Shown here: piece by piece, positions 1 to 6,440 of the stretch | Position numbering within the stretch: position 1 is the stretch's first letter | How the letters are laid out: each line of letters opens with the position of its first letter | Source of the DNA: Phycisphaerales bacterium UBA1926 | GTDB lineage: Bacteria > Planctomycetota > Phycisphaerae > Phycisphaerales > UBA1924 | DNA length: 21,767 bases | Direction: 5' to 3' | Assembly: GCA_002337215.1 (NCBI GenBank) | Contig: DDFO01000026.1 | Location: 101,196-122,962, forward strand | Program-made: the position numbers and the translations under genes | Notes under the pieces: generated by a model | What the model saw: only the letters and a program-made list of their open reading frames with translations | What the model was told of the DNA's origin: nothing | Databases searched by the model: none

Positions 1-929
1 CCGATCCCGCCGATCCCATCACCGCTGACCACGGCGCTCGCGCGTTTTCGGCCCGATTCGCCCGGTTTACCCGTGAAGCGGAGCGTTGGACCGCGATGGG
101 CGTTGCAGCCCGATGGATGCCGAGACTGGCCTCGATCAATGAAGCGGGCACGCCGGTTGTCCGCACGGGAGGCCCGGCGCGATTCGTCGGCACACCAACG
201 ATGGACGCCCCGATCCGTGTGCTCGCCGACGAACTCGCGGGCCGGGTCGCGTTCCGCTATCACACGCCGGTGCTGTCGGTCCACCACACAAGCGGCGTCT
301 GGGTTGTTACAGACAAAGCCGGCAACACCGAAACATTCGACGCGGTGGCGACAGCCGTCCCCGCGCCGCAGGCGGTCGGGCTGCTCACCGAGGTCGCCCA
401 CCTCCACACCGCGGCGGCCCGGGTGCCCATGTCCCCGTGCTGGTCGCTGGCGGTCCGGTTCGACCACCGTCTCCCGCTCGGCTTCGACGCCGCGCGTGTG
501 AACCTGGGCGGACGCCATCCGAGCGCGGGCGTGCTCGATTGGATCGACCGCGAATCGTCCAAGCCGGCCCGAACCGACGACGAGGTCTGGGTGCTCCACT
601 CGTCGGGCCAGTTCGGCCGCGAGCACATCCACACCGATCCGGACGAGGCCGGAGATCTGATGCTCGACGCGTTCTTCGCCGCGACCGGCGTGGACGCCGT
701 CCAGCCCGCCGCGCGGCACGCCCGGCTCTGGAAAGCCGCCTTCCCGCTCGCGCCGCTCTGCGACGGGTGTCTTTACGACGAATCGCTCCGCATCGGGGCC
801 TGCGGCGACTGGTGCATGGGTGCTCGCGTCGAGGGGGCCTATCTCAGCGGGCTCGCGATGGCAGACCGCCTGACCGGCGGGCACGGCGACTTCCTCGCGA
901 CGTGCGACCGGGCGGACACCACCGCCTGA
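1..929 (+). CDS. Renalase-like FAD/NAD(P)-dependent amine oxidoreductase, 5' end missing
   Basis: The reading frame is open from the first base (codons start at position 3), so the gene runs off the left edge and about 308 C-terminal residues are visible. The visible start, [21 protein letters not shown], matches the 'FDHGA..F.ar...F...v..W' segment just after the N-terminal FAD-binding region of renalase-like flavoproteins. The end, [17 protein letters not shown], is the C-terminal FAD-contact segment of the same superfamily, in which an Asp-containing motif precedes a helix selecting 'G..vEgA..SG'. The N-terminal GxGxxG Rossmann motif must lie outside the window. Family members are cytoplasmic flavin oxidases whose bacterial substrates are mostly unknown, so no substrate is assigned. 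An in-frame ATG at 96 falls inside the conserved domain and is not the start. The next gene follows within about 54 bp on the same strand. Confidence 0.85.
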   Translation, partial: DPADPITADHGARAFSARFARFTREAERWTAMGVAARWMPRLASINEAGTPVVRTGGPARFVGTPTMDAPIRVLADELAGRVAFRYHTPVLSVHHTSGVWVVTDKAGNTETFDAVATAVPAPQAVGLLTEVAHLHTAAARVPMSPCWSLAVRFDHRLPLGFDAARVNLGGRHPSAGVLDWIDRESSKPARTDDEVWVLHSSGQFGREHIHTDPDEAGDLMLDAFFAATGVDAVQPAARHARLWKAAFPLAPLCDGCLYDESLRIGACGDWCMGARVEGAYLSGLAMADRLTGGHGDFLATCDRADTTA

Positions 930-982
930 ACCACGAGGCCCCGGATCGCATCGAGCACCGTTGGGCGCACGAACTCGTCCCC

Positions 983-1369
983 GTGCCGCGTTCCTCCGCG
1001 ACAATCCCTGAGCCGAAGACCTGCGTCGCCTGCGGGCGCACGATCACGTGGCGCAAGAAGTGGGAGCGCGATTGGGACGCGGTGAAGTACTGCTCCAAGT
1101 CCTGCCGGCGTGCGAAGCCGAACGAGACGGATGAGCGCCTCGAATCGGCGATACTCGAACTGCTCCGTGTGCGCGGCGGCGGCGCGACGATCTGCCCCAG
1201 CGAGGCGGCGCGATCGGTCGATCCGCAGAACTGGCGCGACCTGATGGAGCCCGCGCGGGCCGCGGCCCGACGGCTTGTTGCGAGCGAGAAGATCGAGATC
1301 ACGCAGAATGGCCGCGCCGTGGATCCGTCAACCGCCCGCGGCCCGATCCGGCTCCGGCGTCGCCCGTGA
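983..1369 (+). CDS. DUF2256 + DUF3253 two-domain small protein
   Basis: This is a 128-residue protein if started at the GTG at 983. No clear Shine-Dalgarno site precedes it, but no ATG or TTG fits better downstream of the previous stop. Residues 8-44 form a DUF2256-type zinc ribbon: C14-x2-C17 followed by [10 protein letters not shown] and C37-x3-C41, the usual 'CxxCgr.f.WRKkW...W..V.YCS..Cr' pattern. Residues 52-124 match DUF3253, with CPSEAAR, the WRDLM motif and the terminal GPIRLRRR; that domain resembles a winged helix. The molecular function of both domains is unknown. From general knowledge, DUF2256 genes often sit near photolyase or cryptochrome genes and FAD oxidoreductases, and here the upstream neighbour is indeed a renalase-like flavoprotein. 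The pair is probably one transcription unit. The gene ends 14 bp from the convergent phosphatase gene, with no terminator hairpin between them. Confidence 0.8.
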   Translation: MPRSSATIPEPKTCVACGRTITWRKKWERDWDAVKYCSKSCRRAKPNETDERLESAILELLRVRGGGATICPSEAARSVDPQNWRDLMEPARAAARRLVASEKIEITQNGRAVDPSTARGPIRLRRRP

Positions 1370-1383
1370 CAGAACGGTGAGAT

Positions 1384-3519
1384 TCAATCGCGGGACTGCC
1401 CGGCGATGATGCTCTCGCGCTTCGCGATGATGAACGTGATGTCGTCGAGCACCGGGGCGGACCCCCGGAAAGCCTTGACATCGTCGAGGACCGCCCGACC
1501 GATCGTCTCGGCGGGCTCGCCGGCGTGCGCACGGATCGTTTCGCGGAGGCGCTGCTTGCCGAAGAGTTCGCCGTGCGGGTCGCGGGTCTCCCAGATGCCG
1601 TCGGTGCCGAGGACAACGATGTCGCCGGGGCTGGGCAGGTCCGTGCGCACGGTCTCGTACGTCTCGTCGGCGACGATCCCGAGCGGGAGCCCGCCAAGGG
1701 CGAGTTCTTCGAACGTCCCGGCGTCCGCGCGGTAGAGCAACGCGGGGTCGTGCCCCGCATTCGCGACCTCGAGCGAACCTCGCACGGGGTCGAGCACGAG
1801 CAGCATGAACGTCATGAACTTCCCGTGCGACGATTCGCGGGCGATGGTCTCGTTCATGCGCGCGAGGATCTCGTCGGGACGATCGACGTACTTCGCGTGG
1901 CTCTGCAGCAGGGCGCGGGCGCTGGTCATGATGAGGGCCGCGGGGATGCCGTGCCCGGTGACGTCGCCCAGGGCGAGGCCGTACCGGTCGGCCCCGAGAT
2001 CGATGGGCTGGAGATAGTCGAAGTAGTCGCCGCCTGTTTCGTCGCAGTAGACCGCGATCCCGAAGACGTCGAAGCCGGGGATGCCCGGCGTCTCGCTGGG
2101 CAGCAGCCCCTGCTGGAGCTCGTTGGCGAGCGCCATGCTCTCCTGGAGTCGCATCCGATCGGCCAGCGCGGGAACCATCTCGTTGAACGCACGCGAGAGC
2201 TTGCCGATCTCGTCGCGCCGGTTGCGGACGGCGACCCGCGCCGAGAGATCCCCCGCGCTGACGGCGGTCGCCGCGTCCGCGAGCCTGCGGATCGGACGCG
2301 ACACGGTCCGGCCCATCAGATAGGCCCCGAGCAGGCAGAGCAAAACAACCAGAAACGAGGAGGCGAGCAGGATGCGGAACGACTCGCGGGCGATCGAGCG
2401 GAGGTCCTGCCGCACACCCCCGACGAGGCTCTCGATCCGGTGCTCGGGGACGAACATCACCAGGCCGCTCTCGCCCCCGATCGGGCCGAACGCCGCGAGC
2501 CCGGCCTGCCCATCGACCTCGATCGATTCGGATCCGGTTCGGCCTTCTCGGAGGGCGTCGATGATGCTGTTGAGCCGCGGGTCGTCCGGATCGGTCGACC
2601 CGGGCTGGAGGACTCCGTCGCGGGTCGAGAGCAGCACGCGCGGCATCGGGTCTTTCGCTTGCTGCGCCGAGTCTTCGATCACCACCACCCAGGCCGCGGA
2701 TCCCAGGGCGAGCTCGGCGGGCAATTCGAGGATGTCGATCGCCCGGCTGAGCGCGAGGTCAACGCCGGTGACACCGATCAGCGTGCCGTCGGGCGCGCGC
2801 ACGGGCGAGGACGCGGTGAGGCGTGGCTCACCGGTGATCGCGTCGCGATAGGGTCCTGTCCAGGTGATACCGGGATCGGTCTCGTTCTCGCCGGACGCCG
2901 CTCTTGTGTACCAATCACGGGACCGGGGGTCGTAGTCGTTGTATCCGGGCTTGCCCGGGAACGAGAAGTGCGTGCCGTCTTCGAGGCCGATGTACTGGGC
3001 GCGGATGCTGGGGCGCAGGTCGAGGGAGAGGGCGTTGAGTTCGTCGGTCACTGATGCCAGCCGGGCAACGGTGTCGGGTTCCGCGGCGCTCCCGCCGGGC
3101 GTGACGAGCACCCCCGCTTCGTAGGTGACGGCGCGGGAGGGTCCCGCGTCGCGAGGCCAGCCCGGCTGTTCCCGGAAACCGGGAGGGATCTCACCGGGAC
3201 GGAGATCCGCGAGGTCGGCGAGTGTCAACACCCGCGCGGCGCTGCCCGGCGCTTCGCTCGCGAACGCGTCGGCGAACACCGCGCTCTGCGTCCGCGTCAT
3301 CATCATCATGCGGTTGCGGATGCCGCGCATCTGCTCGGCCGTCCGCTCGACGTGGACGAGCAGCTCCTGCTCGACACGCCTGGAGATGTTGTCGGTGATC
3401 TGTCCCTCGACCCGGCCTCGGAGACGCGTGAACGCGAACGCGTCGAGCAGTTCGACCGTCAGCAGCGGCGCGAGGCCGAACAGCAGGAGCAGCAGTGTCA
3501 GCTTGAGACGGATGCGCAT
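1384..3519 (-). CDS. Membrane sensor protein phosphatase: dCACHE, HAMP, SpoIIE/PP2C
   Basis: This 711-residue protein probably dephosphorylates Ser/Thr residues, typically on an anti-sigma-factor antagonist, in response to an extracellular ligand. TM1 is at about residues 6-24 and an extracytoplasmic dCACHE-like region spans about 30-375, including GDVTGVD-type and 'DYDPRSRDWY' motifs common to CACHE sensors. TM2 is at 383-403 and is followed by HAMP (about 404-457). A PP2C_SIG/SpoIIE domain occupies about 470-700. Its metal-binding motifs are intact: GGDYFD near 497, GDVTGHG, GTDGIWE and LDDITFII. The start is ATG 3519, preceded by GGAGGA 11 bases upstream. A longer frame to 3618 exists, but it adds 33 residues of proline/arginine-rich sequence before the natural membrane-targeting N-terminus. 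The gene is divergent from atpG. No anti-sigma or STAS partner lies in the window, so the target is unknown. Four consecutive methionines follow TM1 in the sensor region. Confidence 0.9.
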   Translation of the reverse strand: MRIRLKLTLLLLLFGLAPLLTVELLDAFAFTRLRGRVEGQITDNISRRVEQELLVHVERTAEQMRGIRNRMMMMTRTQSAVFADAFASEAPGSAARVLTLADLADLRPGEIPPGFREQPGWPRDAGPSRAVTYEAGVLVTPGGSAAEPDTVARLASVTDELNALSLDLRPSIRAQYIGLEDGTHFSFPGKPGYNDYDPRSRDWYTRAASGENETDPGITWTGPYRDAITGEPRLTASSPVRAPDGTLIGVTGVDLALSRAIDILELPAELALGSAAWVVVIEDSAQQAKDPMPRVLLSTRDGVLQPGSTDPDDPRLNSIIDALREGRTGSESIEVDGQAGLAAFGPIGGESGLVMFVPEHRIESLVGGVRQDLRSIARESFRILLASSFLVVLLCLLGAYLMGRTVSRPIRRLADAATAVSAGDLSARVAVRNRRDEIGKLSRAFNEMVPALADRMRLQESMALANELQQGLLPSETPGIPGFDVFGIAVYCDETGGDYFDYLQPIDLGADRYGLALGDVTGHGIPAALIMTSARALLQSHAKYVDRPDEILARMNETIARESSHGKFMTFMLLVLDPVRGSLEVANAGHDPALLYRADAGTFEELALGGLPLGIVADETYETVRTDLPSPGDIVVLGTDGIWETRDPHGELFGKQRLRETIRAHAGEPAETIGRAVLDDVKAFRGSAPVLDDITFIIAKRESIIAGQSRD

Positions 3520-3774
3520 CGGGTCGGCGTTCCTCCAACAGGACGCGGGCAGGGGCGAGACGCCGGCGGGGCGCGGACAGGGCCCTGGCAAGGCTCGGGT
3601 GGATCCGCCCCGCCCCACGCATCTCGAAGATCGTATTCAAAGGCGGAGCGGCTTGCGGGCGGGCACACCCTCGAAATCGCCCGGATCGTTTGGGATATAG
3701 CAGGGGGAAAATCCGGCTCCGCGGGGTGTGCTGACACGTGTTCCGCGGAGGGTCGCGACCTACACTCCCGCCCC
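3520..3774. promoter_or_regulatory. Divergent intergenic region between the sensor phosphatase and atpG
   Basis: These 255 bp lie between two divergent starts and must hold both promoters. The phosphatase ribosome-binding site (GGAGGA, minus strand) is at about 3531-3536. Towards atpG, the AT-richest spot is GGGATATAGC around 3691-3702, a possible -10, but no convincing -35 sits at the right distance. Towards the phosphatase, TACGAT (minus strand, about 3636-3641) is a possible -10, again without a good -35. atpG has no evident Shine-Dalgarno sequence. I see no strong operator or RNA structure here. Confidence 0.35.
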
Positions 3775-4647
3775 ATGGGCAAATCACGCGAAATCAAGAC
3801 CCGGATCAAGGCGGTCAAGAACATCCAGCGCATCACGCGCACGATGCAGATGATCGCCACGAGCAAGTTCAGCAAGGCCCAGCAGGCCGCGACTTCGAGC
3901 AAGCCTTACACCGAGGGGCTGTTCGATCTCGTTGCGCAGCTCGCGGCCGCCGCGGGCGATATCGAGCACCCGCTGCTCGACGCCGCCAACGCGAGCAAGC
4001 CGGAACTGACGCTGGTCATCGCGAGCGACCGAGGCTTGTGCGGGCCGTACAACGCGAACATCATCCGGACCGCCCTCACGCACATCAAGGGCAACCAGCA
4101 GGCGATGCAGGGCCCGGTCGAGGTCGTCGGCAAGAAGGGCCTCACCCCGCTCCGCTTCAACGGCATCGAGGTCTCGAAGCACCACACGCAGTTCGGCGAC
4201 AGGCCGGCGTACGAAGACGTCAACGAGCTCGCCGAGCGGTACATGTCGATGTTCGCCGCCGGCGAGATTTCGGCGGTCCGCGTCGTCTCGATGAAGTACT
4301 TCTCGGCCGGCAAACAGATGCCGACGGTCGCCCGTGTGCTCCCGTTCGAGAACGAGGCGCTGGAAGGAAGCGAAGGCGGAGCGACGAGCCTGCCGTACGA
4401 GTTCACGCCCGACGCGGAGGAGCTGCTCGCGGCGCTGGTGCCCGCGGCGGTGAAGGCCGTGCTGTTCCAGATCTTCAACGACGCGATCGTGAGCGAGCAC
4501 GTGGCGCGGATGATCGCGATGAAGGCCGCGACCGACAACGCGGGCAAGATGGGCAAGGCCCTGAAGACCAAGTTCAACCGGGCACGCCAGGCGCAGATCA
4601 CGACCGAGCTCACCGAGATCGTCTCGGGTGCCGCGGCCCTCGGCTGA
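3775..4647 (+). CDS. atpG: F-type ATP synthase subunit gamma
   Basis: This is a 290-residue gamma subunit, the central rotor stalk of F1F0 ATP synthase, normally a peripheral membrane complex on the cytoplasmic face. The N-terminal helix (MGKSREIKTRIKAVKNIQRI, then TRTMQMIATSKF) and the C-terminal helix (NAGKMGKALKTKFNRARQAQ, then ITTELTEIVSGAAAL) form the conserved antiparallel coiled coil. In the middle, the Rossmann-like domain carries the family motif SDRGLCGPYN at about residues 83-92. Length is normal for the family. The start is ATG 3775; no Shine-Dalgarno motif is visible (the leader just upstream is C-rich). Bacterial atpG normally sits between atpA and atpD. Here its upstream neighbour is a divergent phosphatase and its downstream neighbour a convergent exported protein, so it is transcribed alone. 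Nothing suggests a pseudogene. Confidence 0.97.
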   Translation: MGKSREIKTRIKAVKNIQRITRTMQMIATSKFSKAQQAATSSKPYTEGLFDLVAQLAAAAGDIEHPLLDAANASKPELTLVIASDRGLCGPYNANIIRTALTHIKGNQQAMQGPVEVVGKKGLTPLRFNGIEVSKHHTQFGDRPAYEDVNELAERYMSMFAAGEISAVRVVSMKYFSAGKQMPTVARVLPFENEALEGSEGGATSLPYEFTPDAEELLAALVPAAVKAVLFQIFNDAIVSEHVARMIAMKAATDNAGKMGKALKTKFNRARQAQITTELTEIVSGAAALG

Positions 4648-4672
4648 TCCGCAGAACGCAGACTGATATCCA

Positions 4673-4710
4673 AACGAGCCCCCGGCGCGAGCCGGGGGTT
4701 CCTTTTTATT
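4673..4710 (+). terminator. Rho-independent terminator of atpG
   Basis: A perfect 8-bp stem (CCCCCGGC 4679-4686 with GCCGGGGG 4691-4698, loop GCGA) lies 31 bp after the atpG stop and is followed by TTCCTTTTTATT. This is a standard intrinsic terminator on the plus strand. The 28-bp block 4673-4700 recurs in inverted orientation at 4732-4759. Confidence 0.85.
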
Positions 4711-4731
4711 CACGTCGCCCAATCAACGAGA

Positions 4732-4759
4732 AACCCCCGGCTCGCGCCGGGGGCTCGTT
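4732..4759 (-). terminator. Second copy of the terminator hairpin, inverted, for the dockerin-type gene
   Basis: This is an exact inverted copy of 4673-4700 (stem CCCCCGGC/GCCGGGGG, loop TCGC on the plus strand). Read on the minus strand it lies 41 bp after the stop of the 4801-6216 gene. Its T tract is short (TTTCTCGTT), so alone it is a weaker intrinsic terminator than its partner. Together the two close both convergent transcription units. Confidence 0.65.
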
Positions 4760-4800
4760 GAGCGTCGGATTGTCAGAAGCGACTCTGTCGGGCAGCTCGA

Positions 4801-6216
4801 TTAGGGGCAACCACCCGTGAACGCGGCGATAAACGCCTGCACGTCCGCGAGGTCCCACACGCCGAAGGGGGCGGCGAGGTCGGCCGCCGGGGTCTGGCCC
4901 AGGAAGCCGGCGACGAACCCGCCGACATCGCCCAGATCGAGCACGCCGAACGGCTCCGCGTTGTCCGCGGCGTTGCAGGGGCCCACACCGCCGACCGCGA
5001 AGGTCGCGATGATCTCGAACTGCAGCAGGTCGTTATCCTCGACGTCGAGCTCGACGTGGACGAATCCGTCCTCGGCGAGGTTCACGCCCGGCCCAATCCC
5101 CGCGTTGAAGTCGGTGACCGTCAGATCGCCCATCCCGTCGCCGTCCACATCGAGGACATCACCGACGGAGACGACGACCTGGGCCGTGCCCGGGATATCC
5201 GCCGCGTCGGAGGCGAAGAAGAGCGTCTCCGCGGGCCCGGTGCCGAGGTCGAGCTCCCAGATGAACGCGGCCTCGTTGTCGTCGTTGATCGACACGGCAT
5301 CGACCGAACCGTCGACGATCCCGCCGCCCAGCGCGTCGTTCTCACGGAGGACGATCGTCCCGTTGTAGGCGATGAACTCGTCAACGGTGGTCGCGCCGTC
5401 GGTGTCGCCGCTGACGAGGTAGTTCCCGGCGTTGTTGATGTCGGTCTGGTCGAAGTTGTCCCAGTTGTCACCCTGCCCGGTGGGGCCGCCCTCCTGAGCG
5501 ATCACGGTGTTATTGATCGCGAGGGTACCGTCGGCCGCGGTGCCGCCCGCGAGGACGTCGTTGAAGATCCAGAGGAACTGCTGGCCGTCGTCGGAGATCG
5601 CGTTGTCGAAGTCGATCCCGCCGGCGGGCGCGACGATCGCGCCGCCCACATTATCGCCCGCGCGGAGGATGCCGAAGATGTTCCCGCTCCCCGCGTTGCG
5701 GAGGTAGATGATCCGGTTCTGGGTGCTCGTGCCCCCCGCGCCGTCGTTCGTGCCGCTCACCCAGTACGACGAGCCGTCCGGGAGCATGCGAGGGCGCGAG
5801 TGGAACGTGTTGTTGAACCCGGGCGTGAAGTCGATCGCCGGCGCGTCGTCCTCGGCGATGATGCCGACATCGCCGTAGACCGCGTCGCCCCCGTTGAACG
5901 AGGGGCTGTAGATGAACTCGCCGTTGTCGCCCACGCCCATCGTGCCCTCGCCCCCGGTCAGGACGTCGGGCAGCGCGTCATCAGACGTGAAGATCTCGAC
6001 ACCGTTGAGCATGATCGCCCGCCGGCCGTCGGCGAGGTTCGCCACCAGGCCGATCTGCCCGAGCCCGTTCGTGAACGGCGAGTTGAGGTTGTCGATCGTC
6101 GAGCCGTCGACCACGTCCCCTTCCGCGAGATGGATGGTGGCATCGACAACACCCGCCGAGGCGAGCGAGGCGATGGCAAGACCGGCGACCGCCGCGAGTG
6201 CGCATGTATTCCGCAT
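4801..6216 (-). CDS. Exported protein with C-terminal GC-type dockerin-like repeats (DUF7453-like body)
   Basis: This is a 471-residue secreted protein. The signal peptide MRNTCALAAVAGLAIASLASA is cleaved near residue 21. The start at ATG 6216 is chosen because AAGGAG lies 7 bases upstream; an upstream in-frame ATG at 6237 would place MRRRRNH before it and overlap that site. The body is rich in Asp, Gly and Asn, has acidic loops such as DVDGDGMGD, and repeats short 'DG..V..A..ND.G' units. This resembles the beta-propeller-like exported proteins (DUF7453 type) common in planctomycetes. The last 60 residues hold two similar units, FGVLDLGDVGGFVAGF and FGVWDLADVQAFIAAF, ending GGCP with a partner Cys in GPCN. 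That is the GC-type dockerin-like domain thought to tether proteins at the cell surface. Function of the body is unknown. Confidence 0.85.
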   Translation of the reverse strand: MRNTCALAAVAGLAIASLASAGVVDATIHLAEGDVVDGSTIDNLNSPFTNGLGQIGLVANLADGRRAIMLNGVEIFTSDDALPDVLTGGEGTMGVGDNGEFIYSPSFNGGDAVYGDVGIIAEDDAPAIDFTPGFNNTFHSRPRMLPDGSSYWVSGTNDGAGGTSTQNRIIYLRNAGSGNIFGILRAGDNVGGAIVAPAGGIDFDNAISDDGQQFLWIFNDVLAGGTAADGTLAINNTVIAQEGGPTGQGDNWDNFDQTDINNAGNYLVSGDTDGATTVDEFIAYNGTIVLRENDALGGGIVDGSVDAVSINDDNEAAFIWELDLGTGPAETLFFASDAADIPGTAQVVVSVGDVLDVDGDGMGDLTVTDFNAGIGPGVNLAEDGFVHVELDVEDNDLLQFEIIATFAVGGVGPCNAADNAEPFGVLDLGDVGGFVAGFLGQTPAADLAAPFGVWDLADVQAFIAAFTGGCP

Positions 6217-6306
6217 GTGATTTCTCCTTCTCCGCACGCCGGCCGGGAAGCCGACTCAAGCATGAACCAAGACCGCCCGCCCCACGCGGGAAGATCAGTG
6301 TCCCAT

Positions 6307-6335
6307 AAGGTACCTGAAATCAGGGGCTGATACAA
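6307..6335 (-). promoter_or_regulatory. Possible promoter of the dockerin-type gene
   Basis: On the minus strand, TTGTAT (6335-6330) is separated by 17 bp from TACCTT (6312-6307), about 91 bp upstream of the start codon at 6216. The -35 is fair and the -10 poor. The position between the upstream gene's terminator and this gene's ribosome-binding site is what makes it plausible. Confidence 0.3.
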
Positions 6336-6362
6336 GACCGATGAGACGCGGCTTCGCGCATG

Positions 6363-6404
6363 AAAAACCCCGATCCGCACGCTCGGCGTGGATCGGGGTC
6401 TTTT
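6363..6404 (-). terminator. Bidirectional terminator downstream of the M16 protease gene
   Basis: CCCCGATCC (6368-6376) pairs with GGATCGGGG (6390-6398). A short inner stem ACGC/GCGT follows a 2-base bulge. On the minus strand the stem is followed by TTTTT (complement of 6363-6367), giving a good intrinsic terminator 43 bp after the stop at 6441. A plus-strand tail TCTTTTC is also present, but no plus-strand gene ends here. Confidence 0.8.
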
Positions 6405-6440
6405 CTTCAGTGGTCGCGATCTCGCGGCGTCGAGCCCCGA

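Noticed and set aside
1525..3054. Open frame of 509 codons on the plus strand, opposite the sensor phosphatase
   Set aside because: Antisense shadow of a gene with intact PP2C, HAMP and CACHE features.
3298..3310. Run of ATG/CAT triplets encoding four methionines, considered as a microsatellite
   Set aside because: Only four triplets within a well-supported coding sequence; too short to call a repeat.
5056..6330. Open frame of 424 codons opposite the dockerin-type protein
   Set aside because: Val/Asp/Arg-rich low-information translation with no start signal; the minus strand has a signal peptide and dockerin repeats.
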